From contig NZ_CP162133.1 of assembly GCF_040833955.1 (NCBI RefSeq), positions 372,001 to 436,000 on the forward strand: a stretch of DNA of 64,000 nt, written 5' to 3'. Numbering within the stretch: the stretch's first letter is position 1; each line of letters opens with the position of its first letter. The stretch comes from Leptospira sp. WS60.C2. GTDB lineage: Bacteria; Spirochaetota; Leptospiria; Leptospirales; Leptospiraceae. Shown here piece after piece: positions 35,617 through 44,727 of this stretch. The notes under the pieces are model-generated. The model was not told the origin of the DNA, searched no databases, and saw nothing but the letters and a program-made list of their open reading frames with translations. The translations under genes were made by a program, and so were the position numbers.

Positions 35617-38538
35617 CTATTCATTATGTTGATTTAGTATACCTTGTATTTCCTCTACCAAATCATTAAAAAGATTAGATATCTCATCTAACGTTATGGA
35701 AACATTATTTGCTGATTTTATCTCAAAAGTTTTTTTCTTTGCTTCTTCTAGTCCCCTTATTTTCCAGTTATCATTTTCAATAACAAAAGGATTGATTATA
35801 CATTTTTGATATAGATCAAATTCGGAGCGATAAATTGGTTGAATATAAGGAAGACTAGGCGAAACATCTTTCGATTTAATTGAAATCTGTTCATATTTCT
35901 TTCGGAATAAAGGAAGATATGTTCTCTTGATACGCGTTCCACCTTTATAAATCAATTTATAACTATGAAAAAAATATTCAATCACTGATAAATATATAAT
36001 CTCATCTTCTGAGAACATATGTTTAGAAAATCTAAATTTCTCTTTAATAATATTATCATTAATCGGGATATTCCCTCCCACTACTTTAGTTTCAGTTTTG
36101 CTTGAGACGGAAAAAAGTTGGAAATGATTATATTCAATAAATAATTGTTCTATTAAAAAACTAATAATATCTAATCTAGGATCAACTAAATATATTTCTT
36201 CCATGAAACTTATTTCCAAACTCTTGCTCGACGAGTGCCCATCTTCATACTGTACATCTATTGTGCTTTGATCTAAAAGTTCCCTTAGTTTCTTTTTTTT
36301 ATTCGAATCTTTTTTTTCGCTAATTTCAAAATCTTTCCAATCATCACGAATTGTAGAAGTGGGTTTTAAAAAATTCGAATGATATGCTAATGAGATTTCT
36401 TTTCTTTTGTTATCATAAGCTTGATACAAAGATTCTAATTTTACAGGAATTTCCTTTTCAAGAATATCTCTAATTCTTTTTTTACCATCATTTGTAAGTT
36501 TTTCTCTTGAAAATGATAGAAAATCATCTGCTTTTCCATTCAAAATATCGAGATTAAATTGCAAATAGGAAAAATATAGTTCTCTATTATTAGTCAATAC
36601 TTTTTGGTTTCGGAAAGATATCTCAGAGCCAGGCATGTTTGTCAAGATTGGGTATATAGATAAATTACAATTAGATTCTTTGCAAAAATCTTCCGAAATG
36701 TTTGTCGAAGAATTATTTATAATAACTCCATTGAGAAAAACGGGAATCGCATATTCAGATGCAAAAGTAGATATATCGTAGATTAGATTTGCTTTTTCTA
36801 TGGGAAAATTATCATCTAATAAAGAATCGTAGTTTGAGATTATTTCAAGGGCTTTCTTATTGTCATATTTATAAGTGAATCGATAAGGAATTCTCTCTGA
36901 ATCGATTTCTACTGAAATTTTTGTAAAAGACTTTACTAGGTTGTTTTCACTTTCGATTTTTCGAATTTTTACTAATTTTCCTTTTTCTCTAAAATGGATT
37001 TCATACTGAAATGAATCATAGATGGATTTTGTAAATATGGTAACGTTATCGACAGCTTGAAAGATGGAGTGAAAACCGATTCCAAAAAATCCAGATGGTT
37101 TCATCCATTCGGGCATCCGCTGAACTATTTTTTTTCTCTTCGAATTTTTATTCGATGATCCCATCTTTAACAAGAATGAAATTTCCTCTTTAGATATTCC
37201 GATTCCTGAATCCTCAATATCCATTAAAATAGATAACTTACCATTATCTCGTTGAAGCTCAGATAATGTGATATCAATTTTATACGAATCGTTCGCACGA
37301 AATTTTTCATACATTTTATTAGGTGAATCGAAAGTTTCACTCAAAGATTCATTCTCCAAAAAAAATCTCAACATTAATGCATCCACAGAATTTTGCAATA
37401 TTTCTCTTATAAATACATTTGATGAACTATAAAGATTTGTTCCTCGAAGCATTTCCATTACTTTGTCTGCATCGATATCTATCCTTGGTCTTTGAGAATT
37501 TTCAATCACCTCATAATCCAAAAGTTCGACAATTAGATCATTTGCAGAAGGAAAACCTCCATATTCAACCGATGGTAAAATTGTATTTAGGTTACCGTTT
37601 AAAAAACCGATTTCATTTTTGATCCAATCAAACCAAGTCGAAAGTAAGGAATATACTTCGTAATCTTTGGTTTTTGCTCTAATTTCGATATGAGATTGCG
37701 ATATGTAAAGATGTTGAATAGAATTATGTTTTTCTAAGTGAGTTTCGCTCGTTTTTGGCAATCTACCAAATGAAGAAAGCATAACAGGACAGAATCTGCC
37801 ATTATCAATGTCCAACAGATCACCTAATCGTAAAAGGAAAGATATAAGTCTTGGATGGCACTTATCTGAAGCTATTCCGTCTTCATATTGATGAAGACTC
37901 ATGACGTAGTTGTGGTCTTTGCCATGGCTCTCAGTAATTTTTCCTAATACATTGAACAATCGACTCGGTATTAAGCCAGTTCGAGGAGAAGAAAGCCCGA
38001 TATGAGTTGGTTGGTTTAAAATATTCTTCGATCTGGTAGCGTGTTGTCTTCGAAAAAAATCTGCTAAAAGGATAGTAAGTGACTTTGAAACTTCAAGAGG
38101 CCATGTCTTAGGTGATTTTGCTAATAATTCTTTAATGTCAGATGATTTAATTAATTTCGCCTCTTCGAAACTTTCATGATTTGGATCTTGCATAATACCT
38201 TCGAGATATAGAGAAAAATCGGCGGACTCAAGTGCCTCCATCTTATCTTTTTCTGGTATCACCATACCCAAGTCATGTGAATAGGCGGATTCTAAGATTA
38301 ACCAAAGGTCTGTTCCAGATAATAATCGTATTCGCTCTAAACCGAGGATTTTTTCGATTTGTAAAAGTATGGTATTTGAATGCGATTCATCATGCATACT
38401 GTAATGCGGGAATGAATAAGCAATACTTCTGAGTGCATTTGAAAGCAACTTTTGGTCAAATTCCCATTGTGCTAGCAATGGAGCCAAATCTCTATCGTCA
38501 TTACATTTTTCTTTTAATGTTCTATATATCAAACTCAT
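35617..38538 (-). CDS. HD domain plus Hsp90-like (GHKL) ATPase protein
   Basis: 973 residues from ATG 38538 (MSLIYRTLKE). N-terminal HD-type metal phosphohydrolase region: H49/H53, H88-D89 (YSHDLGM), RRQHATRS (about 163-170) and LRLGDLLDIDNGR (237-248). Then a GHKL ATPase with Hsp90-style motifs: REILQNSVDA (378-387), EDSGIG (442-447), and SGFFGIGFHS (482-491). A long C-terminal region without recognised motifs completes it. HD-GHKL proteins occur in prokaryotic conflict systems; mechanism unknown. It starts 1 bp behind the stop of the restriction-methylase (TGA-G-ATG), so the two are translationally coupled. Confidence 0.8.
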   Translation of the reverse strand: MSLIYRTLKEKCNDDRDLAPLLAQWEFDQKLLSNALRSIAYSFPHYSMHDESHSNTILLQIEKILGLERIRLLSGTDLWLILESAYSHDLGMVIPEKDKMEALESADFSLYLEGIMQDPNHESFEEAKLIKSSDIKELLAKSPKTWPLEVSKSLTILLADFFRRQHATRSKNILNQPTHIGLSSPRTGLIPSRLFNVLGKITESHGKDHNYVMSLHQYEDGIASDKCHPRLISFLLRLGDLLDIDNGRFCPVMLSSFGRLPKTSETHLEKHNSIQHLYISQSHIEIRAKTKDYEVYSLLSTWFDWIKNEIGFLNGNLNTILPSVEYGGFPSANDLIVELLDYEVIENSQRPRIDIDADKVMEMLRGTNLYSSSNVFIREILQNSVDALMLRFFLENESLSETFDSPNKMYEKFRANDSYKIDITLSELQRDNGKLSILMDIEDSGIGISKEEISFLLKMGSSNKNSKRKKIVQRMPEWMKPSGFFGIGFHSIFQAVDNVTIFTKSIYDSFQYEIHFREKGKLVKIRKIESENNLVKSFTKISVEIDSERIPYRFTYKYDNKKALEIISNYDSLLDDNFPIEKANLIYDISTFASEYAIPVFLNGVIINNSSTNISEDFCKESNCNLSIYPILTNMPGSEISFRNQKVLTNNRELYFSYLQFNLDILNGKADDFLSFSREKLTNDGKKRIRDILEKEIPVKLESLYQAYDNKRKEISLAYHSNFLKPTSTIRDDWKDFEISEKKDSNKKKKLRELLDQSTIDVQYEDGHSSSKSLEISFMEEIYLVDPRLDIISFLIEQLFIEYNHFQLFSVSSKTETKVVGGNIPINDNIIKEKFRFSKHMFSEDEIIYLSVIEYFFHSYKLIYKGGTRIKRTYLPLFRKKYEQISIKSKDVSPSLPYIQPIYRSEFDLYQKCIINPFVIENDNWKIRGLEEAKKKTFEIKSANNVSITLDEISNLFNDLVEEIQGILNQHNE

Positions 38539-38539
38539 C

Positions 38540-41524
38540 TCACACCGCCCCTTCCACAATCTGAATCTCTTCTTCATCCAAACCATACAACTGATATACG
38601 AGTGCAGCAATCTGTTTGTCCAAAAGTTCCGTCTTATGCTCCAAATGTTTTTTATCTGAATCCGTTTTTGTAAGAGATAATTCTTTTTGAATGGAAAGCA
38701 AACTATCAACATTATCGATTATTTTTTGAGATAAAACTGATCGAGTTTTATCGGTATTATCAATTTTTGGAATTGGAAACTTCAAAAAGAACACTGAACT
38801 TGGTTCGAAAAATCCCCCTCTCAATTTAGGAAGAATTTTTTCGAAAAGGTAGTAGTTTAATTTACTGTTCAGAATTCCCAAAAGGTATTTGTCAGGTATA
38901 GATATGATAAAACATTTTTGATTTGTATAGAAATTTTCAGTATCAAATGTAAATTCAGGTTTTTGTAAAATGTTTGGATAGATGATTTTCTCCTTCTCAA
39001 ACTCTCCATAATAATCGCATGCTCTAAGTTCCCACCAATATTCCCCTTGGTCATATCGCGCTTCAGCTTTCTTTTGAAATGGTTTCAGGTGTTGGAAAAT
39101 CGCTGGGTATTCTTTTTCGATCGAAAACGTTTTATTGAGTTTTTTCTTTTCATTCGTGAAGCCTTTGGGAAATAAGATAAGCCATTTTTTATTCTCTATA
39201 TGAGCATATCTCTTAATGTCCTTCCCTTCCAAAAACGGCTTAATCACTTCCGCACTCTTCGGATCTTCTGCCACCAAACGGTTCTTTGTTGCTTCATCAA
39301 TCACAAAGGCTTCATTGAGACCCGTTTTAATTCCATAATAAATTTTCCCTTCGACATACTCTCCGAGTGGGATTCCCGCCTTTTTAATTTTATCTAAAAG
39401 CGCCGATTCCTTTTGGTTGGAGAGTGACCATCCTTTGTCATCCAGTGATTGTAAATCAACAGTATAAGAATGTTTCTTCACCGCATCTTTCAGGGACACA
39501 AAATCTAATGACTTCAGTTGCGAGACCGAAAGATTCTTTGGTTTTTCGTTACTTAGTTTTAGGATACAAGGGTATGTGGTTGCCGATTTAAAAACAGGTA
39601 AATCGCCAAAGTCGATGATCTTATAAATGCGTTTGGTCTTTAGAAATTTGCGAAGGTTTTCCCCGTAATTGGCTCGCATCCATTTGTTGGCAACGATGAT
39701 GGAATAAATTCCTTTGGGATGAAGTAGCGAGAGTGACTTTTCGATAAAGTACACATACAGGTCTGCGGTTCCTGCAAAGGTTGTGAATCTTTTTTTTGCG
39801 TACGTTTTGAACTCTTCGCCCAAGGTTTCTTGCCTTACATAAGGAGGATTTCCCACAACCACGTCAAATCCACCTTCCGCAAATACCTTGGGAAAGTTTT
39901 CTTTCCAATCAAAGGTATTTACTTTTCGCATTTCTTCTTTTCCAAACAGAGAAAGGTTTTTGTCTTCGTAAAAGTCCTTATCGACAAGGGAATTTCCACA
40001 TTTGATATTTCCGGAAAGATCAGGGAGAAGTTTCACTTGGGAATGCTTAAAAAGCCTGTCTGCACTTTCCGTATTTTCATCTTCCATCAGTTTCAGAAGT
40101 AAGGAAAGTTTTGTGACTTCTACCGCTTGTGGGTCAATGTCCACTCCATAGATATGATGGAGTAAGATGGTCTGTTTGACTGTGATGCTCAAGCGATACG
40201 TATTAGAAGAGACTTGGTAAATCAGGCCTGATTTTAAAGCTTTATCGATTCGTTTGGGTTCTGTGTATGCTTCCAAGTATTTGTGAAGTAAAAAGGTATA
40301 GGCGCCGACCAGGAAACTTCCAGAACCACAGGCAGGGTCAAGTAACGCAAGTTTCGGGTGAGAATACAAATCCACTCCTTCCAGTTTTTCACCAAGAGTA
40401 CTTTCGATAATATAATCCACAATGTATTGTGGGGTATAATAAACACCTCCTGCTTTACGAACTTCTTCTTTTTCTTCTACCTTGGCTTGGTGGGAAGAGG
40501 TGAGGCGAATGGATTTACCTAAAAATTGTTCGTAAATATTGCCCAAAATTTCAATAGGCATAACGGACAATTCGTACGGACATTCAGGATAATAGAGATT
40601 ACCTACGATGGATTGAAAAACTTTGTCATCGACCTCCAAATTTTGAATCCAAGGTTCAGGATGGAAAAGACCCGAATTGTATTTGGAATTTGCATTTAAA
40701 AAGATTTGATTGAATCGAACATAGGCAGATTCCGATTTTTCTTTTAAAGGTTTGGTCGCATCCAGGAGCATTCCATACTTTTCCATATTGCGGTCTTCTG
40801 CTATTCGTAGGAAAATAATACGATCGATTAAGATTTGTACGGCGGTATTTAAAGAAAAAACATCCAGGTCTTGGTTACGTAATGCTAGGTTTTTGGCAAG
40901 TGACTCCCTCCAACCTTCAATCATTGACAAAAATTCTTTGTCTACTTCGGAAGTGCCTTTTTTTGATTTGGATTCTATCGCATATTGGTCAAAGCTACCT
41001 TTCAGAATTGCGTTTTTAGAAAACGTATTGTATATGAATTCGAAATTCTTTTCATACTCATCAAACGTACAATAGAAGATCCTACCTACACCCGCTTTAT
41101 CATTTTTGTTTGGTTTGATGCGAGTGTCATAAATGGCAAATTCTTCAAAGTCGGTTAAAACGCATAAGGGAAGTTTTGCTGTATAACCATACCTTCTGAT
41201 CTGAAAGGCAGGTTCGATCTCGTCTTTGATATTGACAGATGGCTTTTTTGCTTCGAGAAAGAATTTTCTAATCCCACCTACTCGGAAACTATAGTCAGGT
41301 GCTTTTGGTTTGCCTTCGATGATGACTTTATCTTCCCGAACGACATCTTTGTAAGATTCTGAAAATCCTTGTTTATTGGCAATATCCCAATCTAAGAGTT
41401 CAAAAAAGCGATCTATGAATTGCGTTCTAGTGTTAGCTTCATCGTATTTACTATTTTTATATTCTTTGAGGTTGGATTGAAAAAGATCAGTGAGTTCTTT
41501 GAGTTTGAGTAATTTTTCTTTCAT
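38540..41524 (-). CDS. Type IIG restriction-modification enzyme (nuclease-methylase-specificity fusion)
   Basis: 994 residues. N-terminal PD-(D/E)xK nuclease: PDYSF (76-80) and FFLEAKK (88-94). An amino-methyltransferase follows, with motif I DPACGSGSF (about 395-405) and motif IV NPPYVRQ (about 565). The C-terminal half resembles the Eco57I/TaqI-type target-recognition domain. One polypeptide would methylate adenine at, and cut near, a non-palindromic site. It is the first gene of the cluster on the minus strand; its far end abuts repeat A4. It could instead be a BREX/PglX-like methylase, but no other BREX genes are present and the nuclease motif argues for IIG. Confidence 0.85.
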   Translation of the reverse strand: MKEKLLKLKELTDLFQSNLKEYKNSKYDEANTRTQFIDRFFELLDWDIANKQGFSESYKDVVREDKVIIEGKPKAPDYSFRVGGIRKFFLEAKKPSVNIKDEIEPAFQIRRYGYTAKLPLCVLTDFEEFAIYDTRIKPNKNDKAGVGRIFYCTFDEYEKNFEFIYNTFSKNAILKGSFDQYAIESKSKKGTSEVDKEFLSMIEGWRESLAKNLALRNQDLDVFSLNTAVQILIDRIIFLRIAEDRNMEKYGMLLDATKPLKEKSESAYVRFNQIFLNANSKYNSGLFHPEPWIQNLEVDDKVFQSIVGNLYYPECPYELSVMPIEILGNIYEQFLGKSIRLTSSHQAKVEEKEEVRKAGGVYYTPQYIVDYIIESTLGEKLEGVDLYSHPKLALLDPACGSGSFLVGAYTFLLHKYLEAYTEPKRIDKALKSGLIYQVSSNTYRLSITVKQTILLHHIYGVDIDPQAVEVTKLSLLLKLMEDENTESADRLFKHSQVKLLPDLSGNIKCGNSLVDKDFYEDKNLSLFGKEEMRKVNTFDWKENFPKVFAEGGFDVVVGNPPYVRQETLGEEFKTYAKKRFTTFAGTADLYVYFIEKSLSLLHPKGIYSIIVANKWMRANYGENLRKFLKTKRIYKIIDFGDLPVFKSATTYPCILKLSNEKPKNLSVSQLKSLDFVSLKDAVKKHSYTVDLQSLDDKGWSLSNQKESALLDKIKKAGIPLGEYVEGKIYYGIKTGLNEAFVIDEATKNRLVAEDPKSAEVIKPFLEGKDIKRYAHIENKKWLILFPKGFTNEKKKLNKTFSIEKEYPAIFQHLKPFQKKAEARYDQGEYWWELRACDYYGEFEKEKIIYPNILQKPEFTFDTENFYTNQKCFIISIPDKYLLGILNSKLNYYLFEKILPKLRGGFFEPSSVFFLKFPIPKIDNTDKTRSVLSQKIIDNVDSLLSIQKELSLTKTDSDKKHLEHKTELLDKQIAALVYQLYGLDEEEIQIVEGAV

Positions 41525-41748
41525 AAAATAATGCCAAAATCAGGATTTTTTGTCCTAAAACAATATTAGCGTACCATAAACCTGGGACAAAAACAAAGTC
41601 TAACGGGGATTCGATTAGAGAAAAGGAGAAAAATATAAGGAAAATTCGATTCCTTTTTTATATGAATCGAAATTAGAAATGGTCAATCCATTCTGGAATC
41701 CATCTAATATAGAAATGCTGAGATTCTGATATAAAAACCAAAAACCCC

Positions 41749-41819
41749 GCGCCCCGGATTGCAGCGGAAATCCTTTGCGAATGCAAAGATTGGAGCGAAA
41801 AGCCGGAAATGTGCGCCCC
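41749..41819 (+). repeat. Type A repeat, copy A4
   Basis: 71 bp, almost base-for-base the same as A3, including the hairpin centre CTTTGCGAATGCAAAG. Followed by a GGGGAAC-CGAA-GTTCCCC hairpin (41829-41849, terminator type) and an mreB tail. Confidence 0.8.
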
Positions 41820-41873
41820 AAAAAAAAAGGGGAACCGAAGTTCCCCTTTTTCACCTATCCATGTAACAGATGT

Positions 41874-41996
41874 TTATCTGATCCCTGGTTTGATGTATTT
41901 CAATTCATCCAAGTAACGACCTGTTCCGAGTACCACACAAGTGAGTGGGTTTTCTGCTCGGAACACAGGAACTCCTGTTTCTTTGGTGAGGTAGTG
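41874..41996 (-). pseudogene. mreB 3' tail fragment, copy 2 (123 bp)
   Basis: Last ~41 codons of mreB on the minus strand, cut at the same nucleotide as copy 1 (GAGGTAGTG then GGGCACCTCGC). Differences from resident mreB are at silent positions, and several are shared with copies 1 and 3. Together with A4 and B2 it forms a ~370-bp block that recurs at 32.1-32.5 kb. Confidence 0.8.
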
Positions 41997-42117
41997 GGGC
42001 ACCTCGCTATTTTTAACATGATCTGGCTATTTCGGTATAGGCGACCGGGCTTTCCGTTCCAATCTTTTCACTGACGTGAAAAGGATTTCCACTGCAATCC
42101 CTGGTGCGGGGGAGGGG
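41997..42117 (+). repeat. B repeat, copy B2
   Basis: 121 bp from GGGCACCTCGC to GGTGCGGGGGAGGGG. Same length as B1 and the same sequence over most of it; the loop of the inner hairpin differs (TTTTCACTGACGTGAAAA). Confidence 0.8.
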
Positions 42118-42140
42118 AGAAAATTGAATAAGTAAAAAGA

Positions 42141-42716
42141 TTAATCACCTAAAATGGGATGATTTAATTCACTTAAAAACTCTTTATTTGGATTTGTGCT
42201 AAGCGCAACAATCACCAATTCTAATATTTGTGAATTCAATTGTCTATATTGGAAATTATACATAATCAAATTTCTGAAAATTCCATATCTAGGATTCGAG
42301 TCGTTGATTCTTTTTCGTTCATCAAACACGAGATTGATGAGCAAAGTATATGCAAAAGATTCATTTAGGAATTTAATATTTGGAAAACTCATCAGTAAAT
42401 CATCTTCAATTGGCTTCTTCAACTGGATCGGTTTTCGTCTAAATACCCAATAAGAAGTGTATGCGGCCACTTTCTGAGGTTGAGCTTTTTCAATATCATG
42501 GAAGTCTTTTAAGCGAACTAAATCAGCAAAGTAATCAATGACTGCTTCTTCAATGAGTTCGTTACTTACAAAAAAATAATCGTCAAAAGTTAGGTTGTGA
42601 TCTTTACAAATTCGATTGAGAAAATCGATGGCTCGATCACGAATGAATATAAATCTATTAATAATTTTGTCTTCGCCGAATTTTTCGATTAAATACTCAT
42701 AGTCCGCTTCAGGCAT
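42141..42716 (-). CDS. Toxin-like hypothetical protein (pair 2)
   Basis: 191 residues, behind a 71-residue ORF (18-bp gap) and directly in front of B2. Unrecognised family. Sequence cues shared with the pair-1 protein at 32519-33079 (KVAAYTSYW, FLNESFAYT, following hydrophobic helix LLINLVF) suggest remote relatedness. Highly charged N-terminal half, no signal peptide. A module of small ORF plus ~190-residue partner next to a B repeat occurs twice in the window. Confidence 0.5.
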   Translation of the reverse strand: MPEADYEYLIEKFGEDKIINRFIFIRDRAIDFLNRICKDHNLTFDDYFFVSNELIEEAVIDYFADLVRLKDFHDIEKAQPQKVAAYTSYWVFRRKPIQLKKPIEDDLLMSFPNIKFLNESFAYTLLINLVFDERKRINDSNPRYGIFRNLIMYNFQYRQLNSQILELVIVALSTNPNKEFLSELNHPILGD

Positions 42717-42734
42717 ATCAAGAAAGGAGGGACC

Positions 42735-42950
42735 TTATTTTTTATTGATCAAATGAGCAAAATCATCAGAATCTAGGTAATCTTTGTAATTATCGGATGC
42801 CTTTTCTAATGGATAATCTTCCGATTGATTAGGAAGGGTGTTCTTCTTGATAACACCCGATCTAATTCTCTGAATAAAGCGCTCCCCAGCCTTTAGAGAC
42901 TCTGGACTTGCATCTTTTAGAATATCAGCCATATTGTAATCATTCGACAA
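42735..42950 (-). CDS. Small acidic protein (71 residues), candidate antitoxin of pair 2
   Basis: MSNDYNMADILKDASPESLK..., with a short helical, possibly DNA-binding N-terminus (ADILKDASPESLKAGERFI) and an acidic tail (YKDYLDSDDFAHLI). Directly upstream of the toxin-like gene, same strand. No family recognised; antitoxin role inferred from size, charge and position. Confidence 0.5.
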   Translation of the reverse strand: MSNDYNMADILKDASPESLKAGERFIQRIRSGVIKKNTLPNQSEDYPLEKASDNYKDYLDSDDFAHLINKK

Positions 42951-43031
42951 AGTTGCCTGCTCTCAAGCACTAAAAATCTTTTGTCTTTCCCCTAGAATTC
43001 AAATGATAGAATGCCCCGATTCCAAAGTACA

Positions 43032-43200
43032 GCAAAAATGAGACATAGTTCGGATTTTTCTTTGCTTATCTTAACTACATGGGAATTTTATATGTGTTTT
43101 TCTAAAACCAAGTCCCTATATCCAGAAACAATTCCCGTTATGCGGGAGATCGTCCATGATAGGAAGCCGACTGGCTTAAAGGCGACTATATTTTACCAGT
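43032..43200. mobile_element. Small insertion-element remnant
   Basis: Opens with GCAAAAATGAGACATA, a 16-mer also found at 47089-47104, and closes with GGCTTAAAGGCGACTATATTTT, also found near 47055-47076 and 46931-46951. At 47 kb the two blocks are joined end to end, whereas here they bracket ~130 bp of unrelated sequence. This fits an internally deleted element or MITE here and an abutted-ends junction there. No transposase remains. Confidence 0.4.
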
Positions 43201-43972
43201 ATTTTTGACAATCTCTCCACCATTGGACACAGGTATAGAAATCTGAAGATCCAGTAACCCATAAATTGGAACAAGCTCTAAAATATTCGCCATCAGAAGA
43301 ATTTCTTGGAACAGCATTTTTAGGTACTCTATCAACTAGATTGTTGCAAAATTTTTTTTCTTTTTCAATTTTCAAAGCTTGCTCTCGAGCGTAAACTTGA
43401 TTTGCTTTTTCTCGTTCTTGTTGTCTTTTGGTTAAGAAGGATTCGAAATTTTTAGTCTTGGTAAATTCAGAGTTATTTACGATGTATTGAATTAATTTTG
43501 AGTTTTCGAGATCTTTGACCTCCCCACTTGAAGGGAACATTTCATCAAAGCTACCATTGTAAACACCACGATACCCTTCATAGGATATTTCTGCTTTTCC
43601 ATTTCCATTAACGCAATTTCCATGAAGACATTTCAATGACTGAAGCCCGTTTACATTATCAGACACGAAGGTGAAGTTGTATGGAAAAGATTCAATATCA
43701 TCGATTCTAACTGACATCGCTACTTTACCTGTTTCAGTAAAATTGACATAGAATTCGTTCTTATTTAAAGAAGTCATCTTTCCAAAGACTGGCTTGAAAT
43801 GTCCGCTTTCTTTAATACAGGAACCAATAAAGATTTCTCCATTTCTGTATTTTACAGTGCAGATACCATTTTCATTTTCCGTGGCTTGGAAATCCAATAT
43901 CGTAGTATTATTAAACGCACAGTTAAAGAATATTAAGGCAATTATCAGGTAAAAATATTTTCTTATTTGCAT
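43193..43972 (-). CDS. Lipoprotein, hypothetical (MORN-like stretch)
   Basis: 259 residues with lipobox IFFNC (Cys 18). Middle region has MORN-like glycine/aromatic phrases (KYRNGEIFIGSC; YEGYRGVYNGSF). A Lys/Glu-rich helix follows, then a Cys-rich tail (CSNLWVTGSSDFYTCVQWWRDC). No named family. It overlaps the upstream lipoprotein gene by 10 bp, so these are part of one operon of four small envelope genes. Confidence 0.6.
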   Translation of the reverse strand: MQIRKYFYLIIALIFFNCAFNNTTILDFQATENENGICTVKYRNGEIFIGSCIKESGHFKPVFGKMTSLNKNEFYVNFTETGKVAMSVRIDDIESFPYNFTFVSDNVNGLQSLKCLHGNCVNGNGKAEISYEGYRGVYNGSFDEMFPSSGEVKDLENSKLIQYIVNNSEFTKTKNFESFLTKRQQEREKANQVYAREQALKIEKEKKFCNNLVDRVPKNAVPRNSSDGEYFRACSNLWVTGSSDFYTCVQWWRDCQKYW

Positions 43973-44385
43973 GAGATCTCAATTCCAACTTCATGATAAA
44001 GTATCGGTAAGGTAAAAAAAGTGAAAAGTGAAGGTATGAATAAGTGAACGCCTGGATTATAATATATCACACCTCCTCGGGGACAATACTCATAGAAATC
44101 TGAAATTTCAATATTCTTTTTTCCTATGGGAATAAGTAAAAAAAGTTTTCCGTAGTAGATAGAATAATCTTTATGATAGTCTTTCTTATTTTTCAGAAAT
44201 GGAATTGCTTCCACTTCAATTTTTTTCAATTTTCCCTCAGTTAGTTGTTTATTGTTTTCCAAAATATTCAGAGAATTAATTGTTAAAATATCATCGCCAT
44301 TTCTTATTGATTGGCTTGCGCAATTTAGAAAACTTGTAACTAATAGCGTTAATATAGACAATAAAAACATTATATTTCTTTTCAT
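43963..44385 (-). CDS. Lipoprotein, hypothetical
   Basis: 140 residues with signal and lipobox SFLNC (Cys 22) and a hydrophobic C-terminal segment (LFIPSLFTFFTLPIL). Unrecognised. Overlaps both neighbours (10 bp downstream; ATGA 44382-44385 upstream), indicating tight co-translation. Confidence 0.6.
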   Translation of the reverse strand: MKRNIMFLLSILTLLVTSFLNCASQSIRNGDDILTINSLNILENNKQLTEGKLKKIEVEAIPFLKNKKDYHKDYSIYYGKLFLLIPIGKKNIEISDFYEYCPRGGVIYYNPGVHLFIPSLFTFFTLPILYHEVGIEISCK

Positions 44386-44717
44386 AGTGATAAGTTTTTA
44401 CTTATTCTCTCCTTGATTACCTTCGCATCACTTGCAGTCATAGTTGGTCTTAATCCAATTTTAGCTTCGATTTCATTCCTAATTTTTATTTTTAAAGTTT
44501 GCTTTGATGATTTCGATATATCCTCTAATTTTGCTAAACAATGCTCGGATAAAGAATAATAGGCCTCGATTTGCTCACACAATTTCAAAATCAGGGAATT
44601 AGACTTTTCTATTTCTCTTTTTTCTTTCAGGACTCTATTTGCGATAAAAGCAGAAAGTATTGTTCCAGAAAATCCAAAGAGTCCAGTGATCAATGGAATA
44701 ATAATATCTTTATCCAT
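44382..44717 (-). CDS. Small single-helix membrane protein
   Basis: 111 residues: N-terminal membrane helix (IIIPLITGLFGFSGTILSAFI), then a charged coiled-coil-like cytoplasmic part (RVLKEKREIEKSNSLILKLCEQIEAYYSLSEHC). Unrecognised. Third gene of the overlapping group; 10 bp from the ankyrin lipoprotein gene upstream. Confidence 0.55.
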   Translation of the reverse strand: MDKDIIIPLITGLFGFSGTILSAFIANRVLKEKREIEKSNSLILKLCEQIEAYYSLSEHCLAKLEDISKSSKQTLKIKIRNEIEAKIGLRPTMTASDAKVIKERISKNLSL

Positions 44718-44727
44718 TTTACTTTAG

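Noticed and set aside
38540..41524. BREX PglX
   Set aside because: No pglZ, brxC, brxB or brxA nearby, and an N-terminal PD-(D/E)xK nuclease motif is present.
43011..43208. 65-residue ORF
   Set aside because: It lies inside the IS remnant and uses its end motifs; no coding character.
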